From positions 1 to 36,618 of the IMG/VR virus record IMGVR_UViG_3300044630_000528: a stretch of DNA of 36,618 nucleotides. The stretch is one strand, 5' to 3'. Origin of the DNA: a virus. Shown piece by piece: positions 5,556-13,515 of the stretch; the first letter of the stretch is position 1; every line of letters starts with the position of its first letter. Made by a program: the position numbers and the translations under genes. The notes beneath the pieces are model-generated. The model did no database searches. It worked only from the letters and a program-made list of their open reading frames with translations, and had not been told where the DNA came from.

Positions 5556-7368
5556 CCAAATAGTAGATTTATTAAAACAATACATACCAAAAGTGCAAGC
5601 TGATGAAACAAGACTTGGCACTCAAATGGCTAATGTTACAGATGCTGATGCTGAACAATTAAAAAAACAAGCTATAAAAGCTGGCGCTGAAGGGAAAAAG
5701 CAAAAACAAATGTTGCTTAATGCTAGAAAAACATCTGCTGATAAATCAATACCATTTACTTTTCCTACAGGAGAAACAAAGTTATGGGATAAAATGTCCC
5801 CAGAAGAAAAGTCATTTGTAGAAGGTCAAAGTTTACGAACTAAAGGTAGGACTAATGAAGACCCTTCAAAAGAAAGTTTATTTGATGCATATATTAATCC
5901 ATTAAATATGTTGGGTAATTTAGCAGCTAATGCAGCTGAAGCTGAATATACAGCTAAACAATCTGACTCAAATATGCCATATGTTACTGCATATGGATTA
6001 CCATTACTAATGGGTAGAGCAATGGGTAGTAATTCAATTAATCCTTTAAGTAAAGAATTTTATACTAAATCAATATCTGATAAAAAATTTTTTAATAATT
6101 TAATAGGAGGTTTAGAGCAAGAACCTGTAAAAAGTAAAGGTAAAGTATTATTACCTAAACCAAATCCAGAATTAATGAATGGCTCAAATGTAACAGTAGT
6201 ACCTAAAAATGGAGTAAAAATAGAATTGTTAGAACCTAAATTTAAAAAATCAAATTTAAAAAAAATAGAAAAAGAAGCAGCATTAGATGAATTAGCTAAT
6301 AAATATTATAATTTAGAATTACATAGTAACATACCTAAAGGAAGTGAATCATTCAAAAATCTTATAAAAGAAAGACAACAACATTACAATAAAAAATTAG
6401 ATATATTTAAATATGAACCTGAATTTCAAAAACAATTCAAAGATTTCATAGAAAAAAATCCTCCATATAAACCATTTGGACAGTCTTATGAAAAAGATTT
6501 GAATTTATTTGCTCATTTAGCTGAAGACTTAGAAACTCCAAGTTTTTATGGAGCTCCTAATAAAAAACGACCAGATATATTAGAAATGTTAAATGAGTCT
6601 AAAGCAATGGCTGAAAAATTTAAAGGTGCACCTAGAAATTATACGACAAGAGAAAAAAATTTAGTTAGAGCATTTTCAAGAGGTTATGATAGAAGATTAA
6701 ATAAACTTGAAAATTTAGAAGCATTTAATAAAAGTTTGTATGACCCATTAAGAGAAGAATTTGAAAATACAGTAACCAAGAAAAAATTACAACAACCTGT
6801 TACTGTAAGAAGAGGTGATAATGATTGGGCAGTAAAACATGTTTGGAGAAATGGTGAAAAACTACCAGAAGGTTCTGTTAAGTATTCTGAATTACAACCT
6901 GGTGATGAATGGATGCCTGATAAATTTACAAGCACAAGCTTTAAACCTCAATCAGGATTTGGAGATATAGAATCACAAATAGAATTACCAGCAGGTCAAA
7001 GTGTTGCAATGCCAAACTTATTTAAAAACCCTGAGTTTTTGCATGAGAAAGAATTGATATTGCCACAAAAATTAAAATTCAAAGTAGAGAAAAATTTACT
7101 GCAAAATAAAGGGTTTAAAAATTTTAATGAAGTACCTGAAGATTTACTAAATGATTTTAAAAAAATATATCCTAATTTTTATGAACGAATCAATGAAGCC
7201 CCAGATATTATAAAAGTAGATATGATTAATAGACTGTTGCCACAATATATAGAACGTTTAGGGACTCCTGTTATGAGACATAGTATTACCAACCCATATA
7301 TGACTATACCAGGAATGTTTATGCTAAAACAATTAATGGATAAAAATAAAAACAAAAAAACAAACTAA
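5536..7368 (+). CDS. ADP-ribosyltransferase-domain protein (R-S-E type)
   Basis: A 610-aa protein. Residues 1-60 are helical and charged; about 120-165 has a moderately hydrophobic Ala/Gly/Met-rich stretch; about 230-400 is Lys/Glu-rich and helical. Residues about 415-540 carry the signature of the R-S-E ADP-ribosyltransferase clan: R426 in VRRG, S466-T467-S468 in KFTSTSF, and E504-K505-E506 in HEKELILP, followed by a final strand (LKFKVEK). In this clan Arg and Ser position NAD+ and the last Glu is catalytic; ExE, rather than QxE, is typical of arginine-directed transferases. The likely activity is therefore mono-ADP-ribosylation of a host protein. No signal peptide is present, so delivery with the virion or synthesis in the host are both possible. 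It closes the small-gene cluster. Confidence 0.65.
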   Translation: MANKLNNQIVDLLKQYIPKVQADETRLGTQMANVTDADAEQLKKQAIKAGAEGKKQKQMLLNARKTSADKSIPFTFPTGETKLWDKMSPEEKSFVEGQSLRTKGRTNEDPSKESLFDAYINPLNMLGNLAANAAEAEYTAKQSDSNMPYVTAYGLPLLMGRAMGSNSINPLSKEFYTKSISDKKFFNNLIGGLEQEPVKSKGKVLLPKPNPELMNGSNVTVVPKNGVKIELLEPKFKKSNLKKIEKEAALDELANKYYNLELHSNIPKGSESFKNLIKERQQHYNKKLDIFKYEPEFQKQFKDFIEKNPPYKPFGQSYEKDLNLFAHLAEDLETPSFYGAPNKKRPDILEMLNESKAMAEKFKGAPRNYTTREKNLVRAFSRGYDRRLNKLENLEAFNKSLYDPLREEFENTVTKKKLQQPVTVRRGDNDWAVKHVWRNGEKLPEGSVKYSELQPGDEWMPDKFTSTSFKPQSGFGDIESQIELPAGQSVAMPNLFKNPEFLHEKELILPQKLKFKVEKNLLQNKGFKNFNEVPEDLLNDFKKIYPNFYERINEAPDIIKVDMINRLLPQYIERLGTPVMRHSITNPYMTIPGMFMLKQLMDKNKNKKTN

Positions 7369-7373
7369 AAACT

Positions 7374-7580
7374 ATGGAAAAGAAAAAAGCAACAAAAGTA
7401 GGATTTAAAGCATTGGCAAAAGGTGCTGCAAAAGAATACATGAAAAAAGGAAAATCTGCAGCAAAAGCAAAAGAAATTGGTGCAGCAATTGCAGCTAAAG
7501 TAGGTATGAAAAAATACGGAAAAGCTGGAATGATGAAAAAAGCTATGGCTGGTAAAAAAGCAATGGCAAAGAAAAAATAA
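7374..7580 (+). CDS. 68-aa Lys/Ala-rich basic protein
   Basis: Extremely rich in Lys, Ala, Gly and Met (KALAKGAAKEYMKKGKSAA, then AAIAAKVGMKKYGKAGMMKK and a terminal KKAMAKKK). It has almost no acidic residues after residue 40 and no hydrophobic core. The composition resembles histone-H1-like or nucleoid-associated tails and many tiny phage proteins with a YGKAGM motif. Non-specific DNA binding or packaging is the most natural guess, not shown. It is the last gene before the hairpin at 7595 and starts 5 nt after the ART-like gene. Confidence 0.6.
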   Translation: MEKKKATKVGFKALAKGAAKEYMKKGKSAAKAKEIGAAIAAKVGMKKYGKAGMMKKAMAGKKAMAKKK

Positions 7581-7586
7581 AAAAGA

Positions 7587-7619
7587 TTACGCAGGATACG
7601 GATAACTTCCGTATCTTTG
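7587..7619 (+). promoter_or_regulatory. Bacteroidota-type (host RNAP) promoter
   Basis: TATCTTTG at 7612-7619 matches the Bacteroidota -7 consensus TAnnTTTG. A weak -33-like TTAC lies 21 bases upstream (7587-7590). The next ATG is at 7652, giving a leader of about 25 nt. It would drive the chaperonin-like, terminase and downstream packaging genes by host RNA polymerase, unlike the seven AACGTATTATAT sites. Confidence 0.55.
7595..7618 (+). terminator. Perfect hairpin, possible weak terminator/operator overlapping a promoter box
   Basis: GATACGGA (7595-7602) and TCCGTATC (7608-7615) are perfect 8-base inverted repeats with a 5-nt loop, followed by only TTT. The short T-run makes termination weak. 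The right arm overlaps the TATCTTTG box at 7612-7619, so an operator role is an alternative. Confidence 0.5.
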
Positions 7620-7631
7620 CGTATAACAACG

Positions 7632-7651
7632 TATCAAACACACACACAACA
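7632..7651 (+). promoter_or_regulatory. CA-rich translation leader
   Basis: The bases before the ATG at 7652 form an alternating CA tract (CAAACACACACACAACA). There is no Shine-Dalgarno. The pattern is like those before 2365 and 16252. Confidence 0.4.
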
Positions 7652-8242
7652 ATGATTAAACAACCTATAGGGTCAACAGTATTTGTGACCTTACCTAACG
7701 CACTCCAAGAAAAAATTACAACAGAATCAGGCGTTGAGTTCTTTATTGATGGTTCTTATAACCATGAAGAATGGTCAACAGTTAATGCATTTATCCATTC
7801 TAAAGGCGGTAGATGTAATATCCCTATTGAGAAGGGCGATGAGGTAATAATTCACTATTTAGTTACATCTGAGTATATAACCCAAGGTGATGTTAGGATA
7901 TATCAAAGGGTTAAACAATATGAAGGTGAAGTAGTATGGGAAGCAGATGAAGATATGATATTAGCAAAGAAAGTTGATGGCATATGGACAGGTTTAGGTA
8001 GATGGGTTGTATTAGAAGATATCCAAGAAGACACTACTCAATCATCTTTAATTATCATACCTGATATGGTAAAAGAAAAGAAAAAACGTGGTTGTGGTAA
8101 GTTTTTAGGTGGCGATATAGATGTGCCTTGTGGAGCAACAGCTTACTTTGATGAAAGATATAGAGCGTATTATAGATTCCCAGATGGGAAGGAAAGAATA
8201 ATTTTAAACAAAGAATTAATATTTGGTTATGAGCAGATATAA
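7652..8242 (+). CDS. Putative phage co-chaperonin: two fused GroES-like domains
   Basis: A 196-aa protein with two similar halves. The second (about 113-196) follows GroES order: LGRWVVLEDIQE like LxDRVLVKxxE, then SLIIIPDMVKEKKKRGCGK (132-150) like GGIIIPDTAKEKPQxGxV, then DVPCGATAYFDERY like VKVGDxVLFxKY, then IILNKELIFGY like LILxExDILAI. The first half has PIGSTVFVTLPNALQEKITT, then VNAFIHSKGG, then IEKGDEVIIHYLV in the same places. Phage GroES-type proteins such as T4 gp31 partner with host GroEL to fold the capsid protein. The typical size is about 100 aa, so this looks like a tandem. It heads the packaging/capsid operon. Assignment is by pattern only; a structure comparison would decide. 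Confidence 0.5.
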   Translation: MIKQPIGSTVFVTLPNALQEKITTESGVEFFIDGSYNHEEWSTVNAFIHSKGGRCNIPIEKGDEVIIHYLVTSEYITQGDVRIYQRVKQYEGEVVWEADEDMILAKKVDGIWTGLGRWVVLEDIQEDTTQSSLIIIPDMVKEKKKRGCGKFLGGDIDVPCGATAYFDERYRAYYRFPDGKERIILNKELIFGYEQI

Positions 8243-8798
8243 AAAAGAGCAAATAGCTAAAATGGTTATAGACCCTAATACTACGGATATGCTTGAAACA
8301 TATCCAAGGTTAAAGGATATATTGCCAAAAGGCAGCTTTGTAAAAGATGTAAATAAACAAATACAATACATGGCTTGGGTTTATGACTATAACTCCCCAG
8401 CCGTTAAAGAGTTTAGCGATATAACTCGCAGAAAAGAATGGGCTAAAGCAACAGTTGGTTTAACAGAAAAGCCTAACTTTGATTTAATGCTTAACTTTGT
8501 TAATACAGTTATTAATAGTCGTGTATGGACGCTTATTTGTTCATTAGAAGCAACATTTGAAGAATACGCTGAAAGGGTTAATAAACGTATTGAAGACCAA
8601 GATAGCGGAAAAGAATTAGACGTTTTAAAAGCTGTAGAGATTAAAAATAAACTTATTAATCAAATGGACGACATGATTAATAAGATAGAAGCATTATATA
8701 ACAAGCTGTTTGCAGGAGACCAAGATGCTGTAGATGAATACGATGAGGCTAAGAAATTTAGACCTGAATATATAGCGGCTCAAATGAAAAATAAATGA
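8229..8798 (+). CDS. Candidate small terminase subunit / TerL-adjacent helical protein
   Basis: A 189-aa protein from the ATG at 8229 (a TTG six bases earlier is disfavoured). It is mostly helical and charged, with a long helix-rich middle (WTLICSLEATFEEYAERVNK, then a segment through ELDVLKAVEIKNKLINQMDD) and an acidic C-terminus. It overlaps the previous gene by 14 nt and TerL by ATGA. Position directly before TerL and the oligomerising helices suggest the DNA-recognising small terminase, but I cannot see a diagnostic helix-turn-helix. It could instead be a head or packaging accessory protein. Confidence 0.5.
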   Translation: MSRYKKEQIAKMVIDPNTTDMLETYPRLKDILPKGSFVKDVNKQIQYMAWVYDYNSPAVKEFSDITRRKEWAKATVGLTEKPNFDLMLNFVNTVINSRVWTLICSLEATFEEYAERVNKRIEDQDSGKELDVLKAVEIKNKLINQMDDMINKIEALYNKLFAGDQDAVDEYDEAKKFRPEYIAAQMKNK

Positions 8799-10810
8799 TA
8801 AAAGATTTAGGCGGTAAGAAAATAGATGTACAAGGTTTGATATGTAATCTTCCAAAAGAAGGCTATGTATATAACCCTTTTACTGGTGACTACCAAGAAG
8901 TTGGAGTTACTCGTCGCCATATGAAATACGATAACTGCTTTTGGGAAATAGATAAGCGTTGGGAAAAGTTTCCAATATGGGAAAAGGAAGAAGCTGAAAA
9001 GCAAAAGCAAGACCCAAGATATGTCCACCCAGATTTAAAAGAATTTAAAGAATACTGCTGGATACGCAGGATAGGTGGTCATTGGTTTATGAATAACAAT
9101 AAGCCTACCTATATAACAGGAACTCATTGGTTTTACCTTTCTTGTTATCACCTTGATATTGGGTTGCCTAAATACAGAGATGTAGATAGAGAGTTCTTTT
9201 ACTCTTGGGAATACTCAGTACAAGACCCTAATTGCTTTGGGTTAGTAGAAACAACTAAACGTCGTAGTGGTAAAACATATAGAGCAGGTTGTATTGCATT
9301 AGAGCAGTCAACTCGTTCAGAAAACTTCTGGGCAGGTATCCAATCTAAAACAGATGACGATGCTAAATCAGTATTTAGAAAAGCTATTGTTAATCCTTAT
9401 AGAAAATTACCTTCCTTCTTCAAGCCTATATCGGATATGCCTAATACAGGTAAAGTTCCTGCTACAGGGCTTAAATTCCAAAGCGGTAAGGTAGATATAG
9501 ATGGAGAAGAGTTAATGTCAGGAATAGACTTTAAATCGTCAACAGAGGGTGCTTATGATGGACAAAAACTTGGCTTTTATATTGGTGATGAGGCAGGTAA
9601 GACAATGATGGTTGATATCAACAGAAGATGGAATGTTGTTAAGTATTGTTTAATGGACGATGAAGGGCGTATTATAGGAAAGGCGCTCCATACATCTACG
9701 GTAGAGGAAATGGAAGCTGGTGGTAAAGCATACTTTGAAATGTGGCAAGGTTCTGACCAAACTACTAAAGAGGGAAGAAGAACACCTACAGGTATGTATA
9801 AGTTTTTTACTCCTGCTCAAAAAACACGTCATATAGATAAGTTTGGGTTTGCTAATGAAAAGTTAGCATTACAAGATATATTAGAGGAAAGAGAAGCATT
9901 GCGTAATGACCCAAGGGCATTATCATCTTCTAAAAGAAAAGAACCATTAGATGAGAAAGAAGCATTTCAAACTGATGCTTCTAAATGTGTATTTAACCCT
10001 ATTATACTTAATGACAGGTATGATTTGCTTAAATGGACAAAGCCTAAGATATTAAGGGGTAACTTTCAATGGGAAGATATGAAGAAAGACTCTAATGTCA
10101 CTTTTGTAGAAAACCCTAATGGTAGGTTTCAAGTATTAGAGTTCCCTGACTTTTCTAATAATGTAGAAAGAAAAGGGGATTTTGTGTATGCTAGAAACAA
10201 ACATATGTATTGTGCAGGGATTGACCCTTATGACCATGTCAATGTAACTAAAGAACATCAGTCAAGAATGTCTAATGGTTCATTATGTATTATAAAGAAA
10301 GGGAACCCAATTAAGCCTACTGCTTATGACGGAGCACCTGTTTGTTTGTATTTAGCTAGACCAACACCAGAAGTATTCTATGAAGATTGCCTTATGGCAT
10401 TAACTTACTTTGGTTGCCAAGCACTAATAGAGACACAAAAGCCAGGTATTCTACATTACTTTGAATCAAGGGGTTATAAAGATTTATGCTTTACTCCTCC
10501 TGGAAAAGACAAACCAGGTATTGCGGCAACGCTTACAAATAACGTATATATAGCAGAATTGACTGACCAATATATATCTACAAAGATTGATAATGTGTGG
10601 TTTGTAGAACTTATTGATGATTGGTTGAGATTTAGCCCTAATGATACAACTGAGTTTGATGCTGCTATGGCTATGGGTTATGCATTAATGATGACATATA
10701 ACCCTCAATATAACCCTAAACAAAAAGAATCCAAACAAGTCCCAATAGAAGATTACTTTAAATTTATGAAAGGTAAACGTACAGGGGGCATATTTGGGAA
10801 GTATTCTTAA
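8795..10810 (+). CDS. terL: Terminase large subunit (ATPase-nuclease)
   Basis: A 671-aa DNA-packaging motor. N-terminal ATPase: TTKRRSGKTYRAG gives Walker A K155-T161 (KRRSGKT), preceded by the characteristic YITGTHWFYLSCYHL and YRDVDREFFYSWEY segments. Walker B is FYIGDEAGK with D265 and catalytic E266. C-terminal RNase-H-like nuclease: D477 in AGIDPYDH, E546 in LIETQKP and D622 in EFDAAMA are the likely metal-binding acids. Length and layout fit TerL proteins of crAss-like and related podoviruses. It is coupled to the upstream gene by ATGA overlap, and its stop codon overlaps the promoter-like motif of the portal gene. Confidence 0.93.
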   Translation: MIKDLGGKKIDVQGLICNLPKEGYVYNPFTGDYQEVGVTRRHMKYDNCFWEIDKRWEKFPIWEKEEAEKQKQDPRYVHPDLKEFKEYCWIRRIGGHWFMNNNKPTYITGTHWFYLSCYHLDIGLPKYRDVDREFFYSWEYSVQDPNCFGLVETTKRRSGKTYRAGCIALEQSTRSENFWAGIQSKTDDDAKSVFRKAIVNPYRKLPSFFKPISDMPNTGKVPATGLKFQSGKVDIDGEELMSGIDFKSSTEGAYDGQKLGFYIGDEAGKTMMVDINRRWNVVKYCLMDDEGRIIGKALHTSTVEEMEAGGKAYFEMWQGSDQTTKEGRRTPTGMYKFFTPAQKTRHIDKFGFANEKLALQDILEEREALRNDPRALSSSKRKEPLDEKEAFQTDASKCVFNPIILNDRYDLLKWTKPKILRGNFQWEDMKKDSNVTFVENPNGRFQVLEFPDFSNNVERKGDFVYARNKHMYCAGIDPYDHVNVTKEHQSRMSNGSLCIIKKGNPIKPTAYDGAPVCLYLARPTPEVFYEDCLMALTYFGCQALIETQKPGILHYFESRGYKDLCFTPPGKDKPGIAATLTNNVYIAELTDQYISTKIDNVWFVELIDDWLRFSPNDTTEFDAAMAMGYALMMTYNPQYNPKQKESKQVPIEDYFKFMKGKRTGGIFGKYS

Positions 10811-10820
10811 CGTATTATAT
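10809..10820 (+). promoter_or_regulatory. AACGTATTATAT motif, copy 2
   Basis: Exact motif overlapping the TerL stop codon, 27 nt before the portal ATG at 10848, the longest such spacing in the window. Confidence 0.7.
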
Positions 10821-10847
10821 TCAATATAAATAAACTAAATTGCTGAG

Positions 10848-13484
10848 ATGGCAGAAATAGTATCAAGTGTAGGGGTTAATTTCCCTGATGAAAATATCAA
10901 TCCTAAGTTAAAGGTAGAAAAGCCTTTTTTATTACAATATGCAAGAGCTGCTTATTCTGCTTATGGGGATACCCCATTTGGTTCAATTGGCTGGAGAAGC
11001 CGTGACAAATACGAATGGGTTAAAACCTATGCTCGTGGTCAACAAACAATTGACAGATATAAACGTATACTATTACCTGACCAAGACCCTACAAATAACA
11101 CATTAGTAGTTGATTGGTCTGTATTGCCTATTATACCTAAATTTAGAAGGGTAGCACTTGGTTTATTAGAAAAAACTGATTACGATATTACTATCAATCC
11201 TATTGACCCATTAGCGGCAACAGAATTGGAAGACAAAATTGTAGAAATGAAAATGAAAGCTGAAATGAGAAAGGCTTTCACAGAAATGCAACAAGGTCAA
11301 GAAAATCCTGCTATGCCACAGCAAATACAAGCAACTGATGGCGAGCCAGATGATTTAGATGGCATTGAAATATTTGAAATAGGCTTGCGCCATAAAACTG
11401 CTATGGAAGCAGAACAAGCAGTTCAATTAACATTTACACAAAATGATTATGATGGTCAAAGAAGACAAGAGCTTCAAGATTTATTTGACTATGGTGTTGC
11501 TGCATTTAAAGATTACAGAGACGGAGATTTAGTAGGTTTTAGAAGAGTTGACCCAAGAAGGTTAATTTTAAGCTATTGTACATATCCTGATTTTAGAGAT
11601 TTAAGATATGTAGGAGAAATTATGGAAGTTCCAGTAGCCCAACTTATTCAAATGTCTAATGGTGAGTTAACTGAAGATGATATCAAATTAATCTATAAAC
11701 TTGCATCAACTAATCAATTTAGACCTTCTATGCCAGTAGGTAATGCCTATTATGGTAGTTATTCTGATTTCTGGAATAGAGGTAAATGTGAAGTATTAGA
11801 TTTAGAAATTCTATCAACAGATGAATTAGTTAGAGAAGAAAGAATTGATAGAAGAGGAAATGTTATATTTGGTAAAGCTGGTTTTGACGATTTCAATAAT
11901 AAAAAAGATAAGTTTAAAAGAAAACAAATACAAGGTGTATACCGAGTAAAATGGGTTATAGGTACAGATATATGTTTTGACTATGGTAAACAATATGATA
12001 TTAAACGCGACCCTATTAATATGGCGCGCGCTAAATCAAGCTATAGCATTAGTGCAGTTGATTTTTATGACATGAAAACATTTAGTCGTATGGAAGCAAT
12101 TATCCCATACGCAGATGCCATTCAATTAGCATATTATAGATTACAACACGAATTAAATACATCAGTACCAAAAGGTTTTAATATTAATCTTGCTGCATTA
12201 GAAGAAGTTAGTTTATCTGGTGGTGGTCAAGCAATGAAACCTTCTGATATTATTGATTTGTATTTACAAAGAGGTGTATTGGTTAGTCGTTCAGTTTCAT
12301 TTGATGGAAGACAAATCCCTCCTGCTATACAAGAATTACAAGGTGGTACAGGTGGTGCTATTGCAGAATACTGGAATTTAATTAACCAAAATCTTGACAT
12401 GATACGTCAAACACTTGGGTTAAATGAATTGACAGATGCTTCCTCTCCTAACCCTAAATTGTTGACAACTGTAGCAAATTTAGCTGCATCAGGAACTAAT
12501 AATGCATTAAGCGATATTAATTACTCTGATAGATATTTAGCTCAATCATTATCTGAGTCTATTATTATTAGAGTTCAAGATATAATTAAAAGTGGTGATG
12601 GGTATGCATTTGCAGATTCTTTAGGAAAAGGAACTGTACAAATGTTAAGAATATCTCCAGATATTACTAAATACACATATGGTATTGAAATTGTGGATAA
12701 GCCAACTTCTGAAGAAAAAGCAGGGTTAACTGAATTAATTAAAGTTGCTTTACAACAAGGTCAAATAGATATTAGCGATGTTGTACGTTTAAATAATATT
12801 AAAAACATTAAACAAGCTGAAATGTTCCTTGCTTATAAAGTTCGTAAGAACATGGAGAAAAAGCAACAAGAAGCTATGCAACAACAGCAAATGAATGGTC
12901 AGATACAACAACAATCTGCCCAAGTTGCTGAACAAGCTAAACAACAAACGTTACAAGTTGAATACCAAATGAAGTCGGAACTTGAAAAAGTTAAGGCTGA
13001 AATGGAAGCGAGATTAATTGATTTACGTGGTCAATTTGAATTAGAAAGAGAAAGAATTGCAGCAAGCGGAAGGGTTGAATCATCTTATGTACAAGCAGTA
13101 GAAAGACAAGATAGCAATGTTAGAGATAATAAAGCTAAACTAATTAAAGAAGACAAACAAGATGGTGTACCTCAAATAGATATTAAAGCTAATTTAGAAT
13201 CAAGAGTAGCCCCTGAAACAACAGGAGGTAAAGAATTGACGCCTAACATTCAACCATTTGATTTTTCTGAACCAGCACCAGAAGAAGAGCAAATGCCACA
13301 AGAGCAAATGATGCCACAGCAACAACCTGGTATGGGAGAACAAATGCCAGAAGAAGCTATGATGGAACAAGGTGCTCAAGCAGAAGCTATGGAAATGCCT
13401 CAACAAGAAATGCAAGAGCAAGGTCAAGACCCTACTCAAATAAGAGAAGCATTAATGGCTCAGCTAATGAACTCTCAACAATAA
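10848..13484 (+). CDS. Portal protein
   Basis: An 878-aa protein directly after TerL. The N-terminal half has portal-like segments: FGSIGWRSRDKYEWVKTYAR, YKRILLPDQDP, VDWSVLPIIPKFRRVALG. The middle is alpha/beta with SYSISAVDFYDMKTFSRM, IPYADAIQLAYYRLQHELNT and, near residue 520, LDMIRQTLGLNELTDAS, where the portal stem/crown helices are expected. A long helical stretch (about 660-760) is followed by a Gln/Met/Glu/Pro-rich low-complexity tail. Portals form the dodecameric vertex through which DNA enters and leaves. The length is at the long end, as in crAss-like phages. Portal is assigned from gene order and these segments. Confidence 0.85.
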   Translation: MAEIVSSVGVNFPDENINPKLKVEKPFLLQYARAAYSAYGDTPFGSIGWRSRDKYEWVKTYARGQQTIDRYKRILLPDQDPTNNTLVVDWSVLPIIPKFRRVALGLLEKTDYDITINPIDPLAATELEDKIVEMKMKAEMRKAFTEMQQGQENPAMPQQIQATDGEPDDLDGIEIFEIGLRHKTAMEAEQAVQLTFTQNDYDGQRRQELQDLFDYGVAAFKDYRDGDLVGFRRVDPRRLILSYCTYPDFRDLRYVGEIMEVPVAQLIQMSNGELTEDDIKLIYKLASTNQFRPSMPVGNAYYGSYSDFWNRGKCEVLDLEILSTDELVREERIDRRGNVIFGKAGFDDFNNKKDKFKRKQIQGVYRVKWVIGTDICFDYGKQYDIKRDPINMARAKSSYSISAVDFYDMKTFSRMEAIIPYADAIQLAYYRLQHELNTSVPKGFNINLAALEEVSLSGGGQAMKPSDIIDLYLQRGVLVSRSVSFDGRQIPPAIQELQGGTGGAIAEYWNLINQNLDMIRQTLGLNELTDASSPNPKLLTTVANLAASGTNNALSDINYSDRYLAQSLSESIIIRVQDIIKSGDGYAFADSLGKGTVQMLRISPDITKYTYGIEIVDKPTSEEKAGLTELIKVALQQGQIDISDVVRLNNIKNIKQAEMFLAYKVRKNMEKKQQEAMQQQQMNGQIQQQSAQVAEQAKQQTLQVEYQMKSELEKVKAEMEARLIDLRGQFELERERIAASGRVESSYVQAVERQDSNVRDNKAKLIKEDKQDGVPQIDIKANLESRVAPETTGGKELTPNIQPFDFSEPAPEEEQMPQEQMMPQQQPGMGEQMPEEAMMEQGAQAEAMEMPQQEMQEQGQDPTQIREALMAQLMNSQQ

Positions 13485-13494
13485 CGTATTATAT
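13483..13494 (+). promoter_or_regulatory. AACGTATTATAT motif, copy 3
   Basis: Exact motif overlapping the portal stop codon, 21 nt before the ATG at 13516. The intervening leader is rich in CAACAA. Confidence 0.7.
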
Positions 13495-13515
13495 TATCAA
13501 CAACAACAATAATTT

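Noticed and set aside
10541-10552. AACGTATATATA, a near match to the promoter-like motif
   Set aside because: It lies inside the TerL coding region, differs after the seventh base, and no start codon follows at the usual distance.
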